Assembly (NCBI GenBank): GCA_964567755.1
Contig: CAZMNW010000054.1
Coordinates: forward strand, 67,570-131,569
Direction of reading: 5' to 3'
Origin: DASRJW01 sp964567755
GTDB taxonomy: Bacteria; Krumholzibacteriota; Krumholzibacteriia; G020349025
DNA: 64,000 nt
Shown here: one piece after another, positions 43,281-52,040 of the stretch
Numbering within the stretch: position 1 is the stretch's first letter
Layout of the letters: every line of letters begins with the position of its first letter
Position numbers and translations under genes: made by a program
Notes under the pieces: generated by a model
Database searches by the model: none
What the model saw: only the letters and a program-made list of their open reading frames with translations
Told to the model about the DNA's origin: nothing

Positions 43281-45635
43281 CTACTGGATCACGGTTGCCC
43301 GTACTTGGAGGCTGCGATCACCCTTGGTGAGCCGCACCATGTAGACGCCGGCCGCGAGATTTCTCTCCTTGCCGAACGTCATGCTGTGCATGCCGGGACC
43401 CATCGTGCCGACGTCGCTGGCGGCGACCTGCCGTCCGCGGACGTCGAAGACCTCGAGCTTCGCCGGCTCCGAGCTGGCCAAGCTGAAGTTCACCGTGATG
43501 CCGAGCCGTGCGGGGTTCGGCGACACGCCGTGGAGCGCGAAGACGTTGCCGCGATTGCCCACGTCGGTGGGCGTCGTGATCGAGAACGTGTCACTGCTCG
43601 AGCCCAGCTCTGCTTCCAGATCCAGGTCGGCGCTGTTCTCACCGTGGATCACGACCACCGCGACGGACGCCTGTTCCGTGAGCACGGAAGGGACGGTCCA
43701 CTGATAAGAGCCGGTGTTCTGTAGCCTGCGCGCTTCGATGTTCCACGTGGCACCGCCATCGAAGGACGAAATCAGGTCCACCGTCCTGTAGCGACTGTCC
43801 ACTTCCCACCCCACACCGGCCTGCGTTCCAGCGACGAGAACCGCCCCTTGCACAGGAGAATGGAGCGTCGAGTCCTTGACCCGGATCATGTCCGAACCCT
43901 CGAAGCAATCTCCCGCCACGGCACCATTGACCGTCACTTGGACGTCGGTGCCCGCAGACAGGATTTCCAGGACCTCGGAACGGCTGAACTTGACCATCAG
44001 GTCCAGGATGCCGTCGTCATCGAAGTCGCCAATCGACGTCGGCGCGCCGTCCGCAACCGCCACCGCGCCGTTGAGCAGGATCGACGACACGTCGATGTCT
44101 TCCGCCGAGTAGCCCGCGGGCGGCTCGAGGTAGCCGGTCACGAAGCTCCCGTGCGAGCTCAAGTTGAGCGTGTGCGGGTGGAAGGTGAAGTCCATGTCGA
44201 CGATGCAAGCCGAGAAGGTAATGTTCGACCATGTTGCCGTGAGCGCTTCGCCGGTGTTGGCAGCCGCCTGGAAGTAGCCGCCGGCACGCCCGTTGTTCAG
44301 CATCCCCCACAGCCCGAAGGGAGGATCCTCGCCCGGGTTGGCCATGTCGAAGGTGAACACCGGGCTGTCGTAGGTGCTGCCTTCGTAGATCACGCGATAC
44401 TGGATGGTGGCGGGATCCACGTCGCTCAACCCGTTGGCCTGGTAGGTCAGCTCCAGGTGGATCGTCGTGCCCTTCACGTACTCGATCCCGTGATTGACGG
44501 TGAAAGTGTAGAAAGGCAGGCGGCCACCGAAGATCGCGATCTCACCGTTCGTCGCGTTCGCCATGAAGCGACCGTCCACGAACTGCGACCACCACGGGGA
44601 CAACCGCAGGCCGCCCTCCCCCTCGCCCGGGCCGCTGAGCATGAAATCGGCTCCGAAGCGGAACGTCGAAGCGTTGTGGAAAGCGGCAGCCGTCATGCCG
44701 CCATCTTCGGAGAAGCTGAAGCTGTGCAGGTTGGCGCCGCCAATGCAGAACGGGCTCATCTCGTCCGTGATCTCGATGAGCGCCGGGTAGTTGTTGTTCG
44801 TCGAGAGCATCGAGAGCCCACAGTCGTTGAACGTGCGCTCCTCGATCGTCGCAGCGTTCACATCCGGCGTCCCAAGCGGCGAGAACTCGATGTTCGACCA
44901 GTTCGCAGTGAGCGCCGCGCCGGTATTGGCGCGGGGCTGGAAGTACCCGCCGGCACGCCCGTCGTTCAGCATCCCCCACAACCCGTAGGGCGGGTCCTCG
45001 TTCGGATTGGCCATGTCGAAGGGGATCGCCGGGCTGTCGTAGGTGTTGCCACCGTAGATCACGCGGTACTGAATCGTGGCCGGATCCGCGGCGTTGAGTC
45101 CGTTGTCCAAGTAGGTCAGCTCGAAGCGGATCGTCGTCCCCTTCACGTACGTGACCCCATGATTCACGGTGAAGGTGTAGAAGGGCAAGCGGCCGCCGAA
45201 GATGGCAACCTCGCCGGTCGTGGCGTTGGCCATGAAACGACCGTCCACGAACTGCGACCACCACGGAGACAGGCGCAGCCCGCCTTCCCCTTCGCCCGCA
45301 CCGCTCAGGGTGAAGTCGGCTCCGAACCGGAAGCTCGAGTTGTTGTTGAAGACGGCAGCGGTCGCGCCTCCATCCTCCGAGAAACTGAAACTGTGCAGGT
45401 TGGCGTTGCCAATACAGAACGGGCTCATCTCATCGGTGATCTCGACCGATGCCGGGTAATTGTTCGTCACTGTGAGAGTGGAAAGGCCGCAGTCGTTGAA
45501 GGTGCGGGCCTCGATGCTGGCACCGTCGGGAAACGGTGTCGCACGAGCCGCTCCTCCAAAGGCCGCCGCGAAGCACACCAGGCCGACAGCCGCGAGAACG
45601 GCCATCATCCCGGTACGAGAATCGAAGCGTCTCAT
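43281..45635 (-). CDS. secreted protein with two long repeats and a FlgD-like C-terminal domain
   Basis: A 784-residue protein starting at ATG 45635 with AGGAGGAAC upstream. Signal peptide about 1-32 (MMAVLAAVGLVCFAAAFG). Two nearly identical 214-residue repeats (about 39-252 and 262-475) each begin with A-I-E-RTFNDCGLS and contain EITDEMSPFCIG, HSFSFSEDGG, RFGADF and LSPWWSQFVDGRFMANA. They look like beta-sandwich binding modules. Then follow IGDFDDDGILDLMVKFS, a dockerin-like calcium pattern, and the C-terminal domain VSPNPARLGITVNFSLA ... LEVFDVRGRQVAASDV ... AAGVYMVRLT, the FlgD-like/T9SS-style tail. It probably acts at the cell surface. No enzyme motif is seen. It has its own upstream region and is not part of the locus that follows. 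Confidence 0.8.
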   Translation of the reverse strand: MRRFDSRTGMMAVLAAVGLVCFAAAFGGAARATPFPDGASIEARTFNDCGLSTLTVTNNYPASVEITDEMSPFCIGNANLHSFSFSEDGGATAAVFNNNSSFRFGADFTLSGAGEGEGGLRLSPWWSQFVDGRFMANATTGEVAIFGGRLPFYTFTVNHGVTYVKGTTIRFELTYLDNGLNAADPATIQYRVIYGGNTYDSPAIPFDMANPNEDPPYGLWGMLNDGRAGGYFQPRANTGAALTANWSNIEFSPLGTPDVNAATIEERTFNDCGLSMLSTNNNYPALIEITDEMSPFCIGGANLHSFSFSEDGGMTAAAFHNASTFRFGADFMLSGPGEGEGGLRLSPWWSQFVDGRFMANATNGEIAIFGGRLPFYTFTVNHGIEYVKGTTIHLELTYQANGLSDVDPATIQYRVIYEGSTYDSPVFTFDMANPGEDPPFGLWGMLNNGRAGGYFQAAANTGEALTATWSNITFSACIVDMDFTFHPHTLNLSSHGSFVTGYLEPPAGYSAEDIDVSSILLNGAVAVADGAPTSIGDFDDDGILDLMVKFSRSEVLEILSAGTDVQVTVNGAVAGDCFEGSDMIRVKDSTLHSPVQGAVLVAGTQAGVGWEVDSRYRTVDLISSFDGGATWNIEARRLQNTGSYQWTVPSVLTEQASVAVVVIHGENSADLDLEAELGSSSDTFSITTPTDVGNRGNVFALHGVSPNPARLGITVNFSLASSEPAKLEVFDVRGRQVAASDVGTMGPGMHSMTFGKERNLAAGVYMVRLTKGDRSLQVRATVIQ
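44211..44852 (-). repeat. second copy of the 214-residue repeat
   Basis: Internal repeat 2 of the secreted protein at 43281 (residues about 262-475, period about 669 bp). It shares long identical protein stretches with repeat 1, such as the segment around GEGEGGLRLSPWWSQFVDGRF. The two copies have few indels. Confidence 0.75.
44880..45521 (-). repeat. first copy of the 214-residue repeat
   Basis: Internal repeat 1 (residues about 39-252). Alignment by eye with copy 2 runs from the ARTFNDCGLS stretch to WSNIEFS/WSNITFS without large gaps, so the duplication is fairly recent or kept alike by gene conversion. Confidence 0.75.
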
Positions 45636-46026
45636 GGATGTTCCTCCTGTACGAAGCATTGCAACGCGGACGCGAAATCGGCTCCTTGAACAAGGCGCCG
45701 GGGACAAAAGGTGTCGAGTCGTTCGCATCGGAAGCTATCAGCGATCCGTTTGTGATGCAACCACATTTCTAACTTCGCTGACGTGAATAGGGTGCAATCA
45801 CCCACTCAATCATCCGAACGAGTGTGACAAATGCTTCGAGAGCACGACACTCGATCAAAAATGACGCACGCAAAGCCACGGGTGACGCGCTAGTCCGGAA
45901 TCGCGAGCCCATCTTCTAGTGACCGCGCACACAATTGCGCACACACATCCGTGCAATGCCCGCCCGGATGCGGCGAGCCCGGCAATGGCTCGGAGCTCGA
46001 GTTCGTGAAGCATCACGCAGCAGGGA
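45636..46026. other. non-coding region between the repeat protein and the glycan-locus end
   Basis: About 390 bp without a convincing gene. It is more AT-rich than its surroundings and probably holds the promoter of the secreted repeat protein on its left side. A perfect 9-bp direct repeat with a period of 12 bases lies at 45925-45945 (GCGCACACA ATT GCGCACACA). I see no tRNA, no T-rich terminator and no clear pair of -35/-10 boxes. Confidence 0.5.
45925..45945. repeat. short direct repeat, 9 bp twice with 12-bp period
   Basis: GCGCACACA at 45925-45933 and again at 45937-45945, separated by ATT. Spacing near one helical turn (12 bp) could suit a pair of binding half-sites, but no regulator is identified. 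Confidence 0.4.
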
Positions 46027-47616
46027 TCAGCGGATGACCATGCACGCCTTCGCCTGCTGCTCGCCGTTCACCTCCAAGCGGATGTAGTACGTGCCGGCGG
46101 CAAGGCCCGCGGCGTCCAGCGGTGCCGCGTGCTCGCCAGGCGCGTAGAAGCCATCCAAGAGCCGACGCACGCGTCGCCCCGCCACGTCGAAAAGCGCGAG
46201 CGACACCTGGCCGGCCGCTCCAAGACGGAACGGCACCCAAGAAGCCCCACGCACGGGGTTGGGTTGATTCTGAGACAGGGCGAAGCGCGGCTGCCCGGTG
46301 CTGCCGCCCGAGGCGAAGTCGGTGGCGACGACGAAGCCGGCGCGCTGCAGTCCTAATTGCACGTCGGGGTTCTGCATGAAGCGCCTCCACACTTTGTTCG
46401 TGCGGTAGTTCTCGATCATGATGATGATCGGTCCCTCGTCGATCCCGATGTAGTCGGTATCCCACCAGTTGGCCGTCAGGTTGAAGGCATCCTTGAAACC
46501 GTAGGTGGAAAAGAGCTGGGCGCCATAGGTGTCGTACAGGTGATGCAAGGTCGGCACGACGATCTCGGGTGCGAAGGGAATGGCACCGGCCACCGCGGTC
46601 GGGGCAATGGTTCCGTCGTCGTTCTGGGTCGGCGGTGCACCGTGCGCTGCATAGCCCGTGGGTGCGTCGCAAGCCGTGAGCCCCCAGACGTTGGCTCCGT
46701 AGCCGACACGGGCGAGCGGGTTGGCGATGCAGTAGGCCTGCTGCGCCAAGGTCGCGCGTCGCGAGTTCTCGAAGTACGTGATGCCGCGGTTCTGCATGTA
46801 GGCATCCCGGATGTTGTAAAAATCGATCCAGCAGTGGCTGTACTGGTGTCCGAAGAGCGGCGGGAAGGTGACGTAGGTCTGCCCATACTGGGTATCCCAG
46901 TCGTAACCACTTGTCCAAGCGGTCCACGTGCTCGCGGGGACCGGATGCGTCGGCGACCCCAGCGCCAAGATGAAGAGGATCATCGCCTCGTTGTAACCGA
47001 TCCACTGCCCGAAGCCGGAGAATCCGGTGCCCGGCTTCCAGCCCATGTAGATCGAGGACTGGAAGTTGCGCATGAACTCCCAGTTGGCGCGGTAATAAAT
47101 GGAGTCGGCGAGCGCCCGCACCTGTATGTCCCCGGCATCAGCGGTGTCGAAGTATTGTTTCGTGTCGATGACACCGGCGAACAGCAGCGCCGTATCGATG
47201 GTGGACAGCTCGGAATCCCACGTCCGCCTCGCCGTGCTCATGTCGAGGAAGTGGTAGTAGAGGCCTCGGTAGCCGATGGTGCCGCTGGCGGCGGAGCTCT
47301 GCGGCGCCGTCCACAAGGTCTGCAAAGCGGTGAGGATGCGGGCGCGGCCGTCGTCGCGGCTCACCCAACCATGATCGATGCCGATGCAGATGGCCGAGAG
47401 CCCGAAGCCCAACGAGGCGATGCTGCACGGCGACCCCGAGGTGTTCCGATCCTTGATGAGCCCGTTGCTGGCATTCACCTCGTTCCAAAAGAAATCGAAG
47501 GCGGTGTGCTGCAGCGTGTCCAGCAACGCCTCCGTGGTGAGCGCCTTGGCGGCGGTCGGAGGAACGGTGAGGAGGATGAACCCGAGCAGGCTGGATCGGA
47601 TCATGGTGCGGATCAA
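46027..47616 (-). CDS. secreted glucoamylase-family enzyme (PF10091; GH144-related) with FlgD-like tail
   Basis: A 529-residue secreted protein. I start at TTG 47616, eight bases after AAAGGGAG; the ATG at 47604 is the alternative. Signal peptide about 1-27 (SSLLGFILLTVPPTAAKA). The catalytic part (about 28-430) matches the PF10091 alpha/alpha barrel: LLDTLQHTAFDFFWNEV, SLGFGLSAICIGIDHGWVSRDDG, WDSELSTIDTALLFAGVIDTKQYFD, IGYNEAMILFILALGSPTHPVP. The family includes GH144 endo-beta-1,2-glucanases. This copy has the SELSTIDTALL form of the motif rather than the GDLVET form I recall for other members, so its specificity is open. The tail (FALSQNQPNPVRGASWVPFRLG, LFDVAGRRVRRLLDG) is a FlgD-like sorting domain. 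Last gene of the lacI-led operon. Confidence 0.82.
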   Translation of the reverse strand: MIRTMIRSSLLGFILLTVPPTAAKALTTEALLDTLQHTAFDFFWNEVNASNGLIKDRNTSGSPCSIASLGFGLSAICIGIDHGWVSRDDGRARILTALQTLWTAPQSSAASGTIGYRGLYYHFLDMSTARRTWDSELSTIDTALLFAGVIDTKQYFDTADAGDIQVRALADSIYYRANWEFMRNFQSSIYMGWKPGTGFSGFGQWIGYNEAMILFILALGSPTHPVPASTWTAWTSGYDWDTQYGQTYVTFPPLFGHQYSHCWIDFYNIRDAYMQNRGITYFENSRRATLAQQAYCIANPLARVGYGANVWGLTACDAPTGYAAHGAPPTQNDDGTIAPTAVAGAIPFAPEIVVPTLHHLYDTYGAQLFSTYGFKDAFNLTANWWDTDYIGIDEGPIIIMIENYRTNKVWRRFMQNPDVQLGLQRAGFVVATDFASGGSTGQPRFALSQNQPNPVRGASWVPFRLGAAGQVSLALFDVAGRRVRRLLDGFYAPGEHAAPLDAAGLAAGTYYIRLEVNGEQQAKACMVIR

Positions 47617-47714
47617 TGGACTCACTCCCTTTGGCGTCTTCGTGCCGGGCTGCCTCGCGCTGCTTCTGATGGCGCGCGCCGCGTTGTGCTGCAAACTTCT
47701 CGATCCCATAAGCC

Positions 47715-48725
47715 TCACATCGCCAGGATGAAAGTGATGCGGTGGATCTCCGGCAGGACCGTGTGCGAGGCCCAGCCGTAGTCGAGTTGGAAACGGTGCG
47801 AGGCGATGGCGCCGCTCAACCCCACGCCGGCGGTCGGGCCGAGCTCGGAGTCCTGCTGGCCCAGGCTCTGGTACCCGGCGCGCAGCGCCAGCGTGTCCTT
47901 CCATGTCCACTCCCAACCGAGGCTCAAGCCCTCCGTGTTGTCATTGGGATGGAATGCGTCGACGGTCATCAAGATCGCGCTCGTCGCACTCGTCCGCCGC
48001 GGATAGCTCATCCCGACCCGGAAAACCGTCGGCACGGGGAACTCGTCGGTGGACTGGTTGGCGGGAAGAGCGCTGTTGTCCCCGTGCTGGTCGGGGTCGG
48101 CGTCGTACTGGATCGCCAGATCGAGACCGTCGTAGCCACTGCGCGTGCCGAAGTTGAGCACGCTCGCCCCGAGCGTGAGTCCAGCATCGTTGATCCTGTA
48201 CGTCGTCCCGAAGCTGAGCGTGAATGCATCGAGCGAGCTGTGCCAGATCGTTTCGTTGAGATAGTTGAGCTGTGCTCCGGCAGCGAAACGGTCCGTCACC
48301 TGGCGGCCATAGCCGACGCCGAATGCGATGTCCTGCGCCGAGTACAGCTCTCCCGTGCCCAACGGCTGCGTCACCGTGCGCACTTCGATGTCGCCCGAGT
48401 TTAGCGCCGTCACGCTGACCAGGAGATTGCCCCAATCCCCGAGCGCAACCGCCGCCGCCGCGTACTCGTAGCGGATGTCGGCGAACCAAACGCCATGGCT
48501 GAACTGAAAAGACGTCGAAGACACCAAACCCAAGGCGCCCGGGTTGTAATAGACCGCCTGGATGCCGCCACCGACCGCCACGCCGGCGTTTCCCATGGCG
48601 GCGATGCGCGCGCTCGGCTCGATGGCGACGAACTGGCCGATCGTGGTGCCCACTTGTGTCTGCGCCGCCGCCGATTCCGCGAGCAGCACCGCGCAGACTA
48701 GCTCGGTGACCACGACACGTTTCAT
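47715..48725 (-). CDS. PorV/PorQ family outer-membrane protein
   Basis: A 336-residue protein starting at ATG 48725 (AGGAG upstream), signal peptide about 1-21 (VVVTELVCAVLLAESAAAQ). The mature part begins QVGTTIGQFVAIEPSARIAAMGNAGVAVGGGIQAVYYNPGALG, the typical PorV/FadL-like barrel start, and goes on as alternating beta strands to a C-terminal strand LPEIHRITFILAM. PorV carries T9SS cargo to the attachment complex, and other family members are transporters. It lies between the large surface protein (17 bp upstream) and the glucoamylase-family enzyme, whose FlgD-like tail may need such a partner. Confidence 0.88.
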   Translation of the reverse strand: MKRVVVTELVCAVLLAESAAAQTQVGTTIGQFVAIEPSARIAAMGNAGVAVGGGIQAVYYNPGALGLVSSTSFQFSHGVWFADIRYEYAAAAVALGDWGNLLVSVTALNSGDIEVRTVTQPLGTGELYSAQDIAFGVGYGRQVTDRFAAGAQLNYLNETIWHSSLDAFTLSFGTTYRINDAGLTLGASVLNFGTRSGYDGLDLAIQYDADPDQHGDNSALPANQSTDEFPVPTVFRVGMSYPRRTSATSAILMTVDAFHPNDNTEGLSLGWEWTWKDTLALRAGYQSLGQQDSELGPTAGVGLSGAIASHRFQLDYGWASHTVLPEIHRITFILAM

Positions 48726-48742
48726 TTCGCTGCTCCTCGCGT

Positions 48743-51700
48743 TCACTTGATGACCGCGAACTTGCCGATGCTCGACTCCACCGCACCGGCATCGACGTGG
48801 AACACGTAAAGGCCCGGGGCCAAATCCAGGTTGTCCTTGGTGCGCAGGTTCCACGCCACGGCACCGGCGGTCGAGCCGTCGTGGACCAGCGTCTGCACCA
48901 GCTCGCCGCGCACGTTGTAGATCCGAATCGTGCACGCCTGCGGCAAGTTGCGGAACTCGATCCTTCGCTCGCCGCGCCCGGCAATGTTGAATCGTTCCGG
49001 CTCGAAGCTCGCCGAGCCCACATAGGGATTCGGCACCACGTAAGGCCGGTTCGGCGCGGTGCGCGCCAGCTCCGCGTTCACGAACTCGCCGTTCGTACCG
49101 AAGACGAACGTGTCCGCCATTCCAAATGGTTTCGTCAGCCGGAGCGCGAACTCGTCACGATCTCTTGGCGGTCGCAGAGCGCCGCCATCGTTGGTTCCGG
49201 AGATCTGGAACCTCCAGGTTATAAGCGGCATCGCCGGTGCCTCGTCCAAGTAAGTGACGACGTCCACGTACTCGTCGGGCCTGCTCAAGGTCCCATCCGC
49301 GTCCAGGTCGCGGAATCGGAAGTCCATTGGGCGATCCCCCATCGCCGTGTGCGCCACGACCCGGAATTTCGCTTCCCGGGCCGGGATTGGGAAGATCGCG
49401 AGCCCGGTGTCGAGCACGGCGTCGGCGAAGGTGATGGTGAGATCGTCCGGGAAGCCCGACCGTCGCCGGTTGATGGGAAGCACGGTCTGGTAACCAACCT
49501 GCAGCAAGGCGTTGGTCGGGCCCTCGGCGACGAAACCGGTTCGGGCCGAATCCACTTCCACAGTTTTCTGGGTCGCGATCACGGGCAGCAGGCCAGCACC
49601 CACGGGCCCGTTGCCCACGCCCTCCAAATCGCGGCCCGTGGTGAACAGTGTCTGCTCGAACGTGCTGTCGATCAGCGCATAACTTTCCGCCCTCACGCTG
49701 TCCGGATGGCTCGAGAAGCTGACCTCGAACAGGTTGTCGTCGGGCACCAGCGCCGAGTTGAGGACCTCGATCCGAATCGACCCAGTGCCATCGCCTGCAG
49801 CATGAAAAAGCGAATCCGTGCGCGCCCGGACGTAACCGCGCACGGGGGGTTCGGGGCGAACCGCCACGACGTTCGGCGCCAGGATCGTGCCACCACGTGG
49901 CGTGATGGACACCGAGATGGCGTTCTCCGACGGATAGAAATCGAACCTCTCCGAGCCGTGGTCGTATGCCGTGACCGCGTAGTAATAGAGCTGACCATTG
50001 ACCGCGCTCGAATCCGTCCACGTGTGAGTGAGTCCGGTGTCATTGCCCAAGTAGTAGGCCACGCCCTCGACAGTCTGCGTCGAGAAGTCGAGCTTGCCGT
50101 TCACGAGATCGAACTGCGCGTTGGGGCGGCCGTTGCCGAGCGGCCCCGTGCCCGTGCCGGTGCTGATCAGCTTGACGTCGCGGAATTCCGGATCCGTGGA
50201 GCGATAGATGCGGTAGCCCTCGAAATCGTACTCACCCGTCACCGGGTCGGCGCCGCGCTCGGCCACGTCGTCCCAAGAGAGTTGGACTCTCCCATCACCC
50301 GCTTCGGCGGCGAGCGTCGGCAGCTTCGGCGGCACGGCGAACTGGTAGTTGGCGTCGTAGATCTTCTGCACCGTGCGGACGGTGCGCCGCAGCTCGTTCA
50401 AGTCGCCGCCGTAGGCCAGCGCCAAGCTGAAACGCTCGGTCTGTCCGGCGCGCAGCTCGAACGGACCCGAGGCGAAGAGAAAGCCGATGTTGTAGTTCGA
50501 GGCCAGTGGCGGATCGAAGCGCACCGCGGGGTCCGGGTCGGTGAACTTCTCGTACAGGGTTTGCGGCCATCTGCTGTTGTCGGTGTAGAACAGAACGCCG
50601 TCGACTTCTTGACTCGGGTTCCCCTGCCCGGCCTTGATGCGGTTGATCTTGAAACCGGTGAGACCGATTTGATCCGACTCGTTGAGATCGGTGCGGTCGA
50701 AGTTCGCTTCCCCCGTGGTCGGCTCGCCATCCCCCTCGCCTTGGTCGTCGGTCTCCGGCACGCCGTCGCCACCGAGATCGTGCAGGTCGGGGTTCCAGTC
50801 CATGTCCTCGTCGCCGGTCCACCAGCTCCCGACACGGAAGGCGGGCCGATCGGCGAGCGGCCCGTATTCCACCTCGAACCGTGCGCGGTCGTAGTGTGTG
50901 TTCACCCAGCTCTCGATGGCTTCCTGGCCCACGACGGGCTCACCCCGACCTGCATCGCGTCGTTCGTCGGTGATGCCGTCTTCGTCGTTGTCCACGCCGT
51001 CGAACGGGTTGCCCGGGGTCTCGAGGTAGGCGTAGCCGAGGTACCCGGTGCGGGCGCACGTGCCACTCAGGTCGCGTCCGTGGCCGAAACGGTCCCAGGT
51101 GTAGACCAGATTGATGACGTCCTGGTCGAAGGTGCGGTCGAAGAACGCGTTGTCGTCGTCGGATTCGTAGATGCCGTCGCAAGAGAGCGACGAGCCGCCG
51201 ACGCCCGAGTCCATGTACAGGCCGAAGATGATGCTGTCGTAGTCCGCGGTGCCTTCGTTGGTGATGTCGTAATGCCAGAAGATGACGTTCCCGGCCTGCG
51301 GATTGGCCCATTGGAAACCACGCACCCCGATGCGGAGTCCAAGCCCGCGGCGCGTGAGATCGCCCTCGTCGGGGTAGTAGTCCCAGGCGTCGTAGAAGTT
51401 GTCGTCCATGACCATATAACTTTCCTGGTCGGCGGCCGCGCGCTTGCCGAAGTAGCCGTTCCAGCTGCCGCGCCAGCCCTGATCCTCCGCATCGTCCTCC
51501 TTGTCCGGCCACGAGTCAGGCCAGGTGCGCGGGTCGCTGCTGATCGCAGGCGAGCGCGCGGGGCTCAGCACCGGATCGGCCTGGAAGTAGCCTGGCCTGG
51601 GCTCGAACCGCATCACGCGGTTGAAGTAGGGCGAGATCCCTTGGCGCTCGCGGAAGCCGGTTTCCATGATGTAGGCATCGAGCCGGTTGCGCTGCCGCAC

Positions 51701-52015
51701 CTTGGCGAGCACGAAGGGCGTGATCCCGTCGCTGTAGTTCATTCCCGTGCCCTTCGGCACCTCGGCGGAATGGAAGGTGCTGAGATCCACGTTCACCGGG
51801 TCGATCGGGTAGTCCCCCACCATGCCGTAGTTCCAGAAAACGGTGCGGATGTTGGCGGCGTTGTGGACACCGGAACGCTCGGCGTCGAGCGTACCGAGCG
51901 AGTCCGCAGGTACGGACGTCGTCACTTGCCCTGCCGAACGCGGTGCCGCGCTCGCCAGCAGGAGGAGCGCAGCGGTGGCGAGCCCACCGCATCGAGTTTC
52001 CCTCATGAGACGCAA
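48743..52015 (-). CDS. large secreted surface protein with FN3-like segment and FlgD-like tail
   Basis: A 1090-residue protein. The start is TTG 52015, seven bases after a perfect GGAGGTGA; an ATG at 52006 is also in frame. Signal peptide to about residue 29. The body (30-560) is a beta-rich region I cannot name, with Asp/Gly-rich calcium-like loops (GNPFDGVDNDEDGITDERR; HDLGGDGVPETDDQGEGDGEP). A fibronectin type III-like segment is at about 560-700 (LAAEAGDGRVQLSWDD, YDFEGYRIYRSTDPEFRDVKL). The C-terminus (about 1000-1090) is FlgD-like (VVPNPYVGSASFEP, IRIYNVRGELVQTLVHDG). It is located 25 bp after the TonB receptor. This order is common in such phyla, where it probably acts as the receptor's surface partner, filling the place of SusD. 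Confidence 0.8.
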   Translation of the reverse strand: MRLMRETRCGGLATAALLLLASAAPRSAGQVTTSVPADSLGTLDAERSGVHNAANIRTVFWNYGMVGDYPIDPVNVDLSTFHSAEVPKGTGMNYSDGITPFVLAKVRQRNRLDAYIMETGFRERQGISPYFNRVMRFEPRPGYFQADPVLSPARSPAISSDPRTWPDSWPDKEDDAEDQGWRGSWNGYFGKRAAADQESYMVMDDNFYDAWDYYPDEGDLTRRGLGLRIGVRGFQWANPQAGNVIFWHYDITNEGTADYDSIIFGLYMDSGVGGSSLSCDGIYESDDDNAFFDRTFDQDVINLVYTWDRFGHGRDLSGTCARTGYLGYAYLETPGNPFDGVDNDEDGITDERRDAGRGEPVVGQEAIESWVNTHYDRARFEVEYGPLADRPAFRVGSWWTGDEDMDWNPDLHDLGGDGVPETDDQGEGDGEPTTGEANFDRTDLNESDQIGLTGFKINRIKAGQGNPSQEVDGVLFYTDNSRWPQTLYEKFTDPDPAVRFDPPLASNYNIGFLFASGPFELRAGQTERFSLALAYGGDLNELRRTVRTVQKIYDANYQFAVPPKLPTLAAEAGDGRVQLSWDDVAERGADPVTGEYDFEGYRIYRSTDPEFRDVKLISTGTGTGPLGNGRPNAQFDLVNGKLDFSTQTVEGVAYYLGNDTGLTHTWTDSSAVNGQLYYYAVTAYDHGSERFDFYPSENAISVSITPRGGTILAPNVVAVRPEPPVRGYVRARTDSLFHAAGDGTGSIRIEVLNSALVPDDNLFEVSFSSHPDSVRAESYALIDSTFEQTLFTTGRDLEGVGNGPVGAGLLPVIATQKTVEVDSARTGFVAEGPTNALLQVGYQTVLPINRRRSGFPDDLTITFADAVLDTGLAIFPIPAREAKFRVVAHTAMGDRPMDFRFRDLDADGTLSRPDEYVDVVTYLDEAPAMPLITWRFQISGTNDGGALRPPRDRDEFALRLTKPFGMADTFVFGTNGEFVNAELARTAPNRPYVVPNPYVGSASFEPERFNIAGRGERRIEFRNLPQACTIRIYNVRGELVQTLVHDGSTAGAVAWNLRTKDNLDLAPGLYVFHVDAGAVESSIGKFAVIK

Positions 52016-52040
52016 GTGCTCACCTCCGTCCAGCCCACGG

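Noticed and set aside
43848..45689. Plus-strand open frame of 613 codons over the repeat protein
   Set aside because: It mirrors the repeated secreted protein and shows the same 669-bp periodicity for that reason only.
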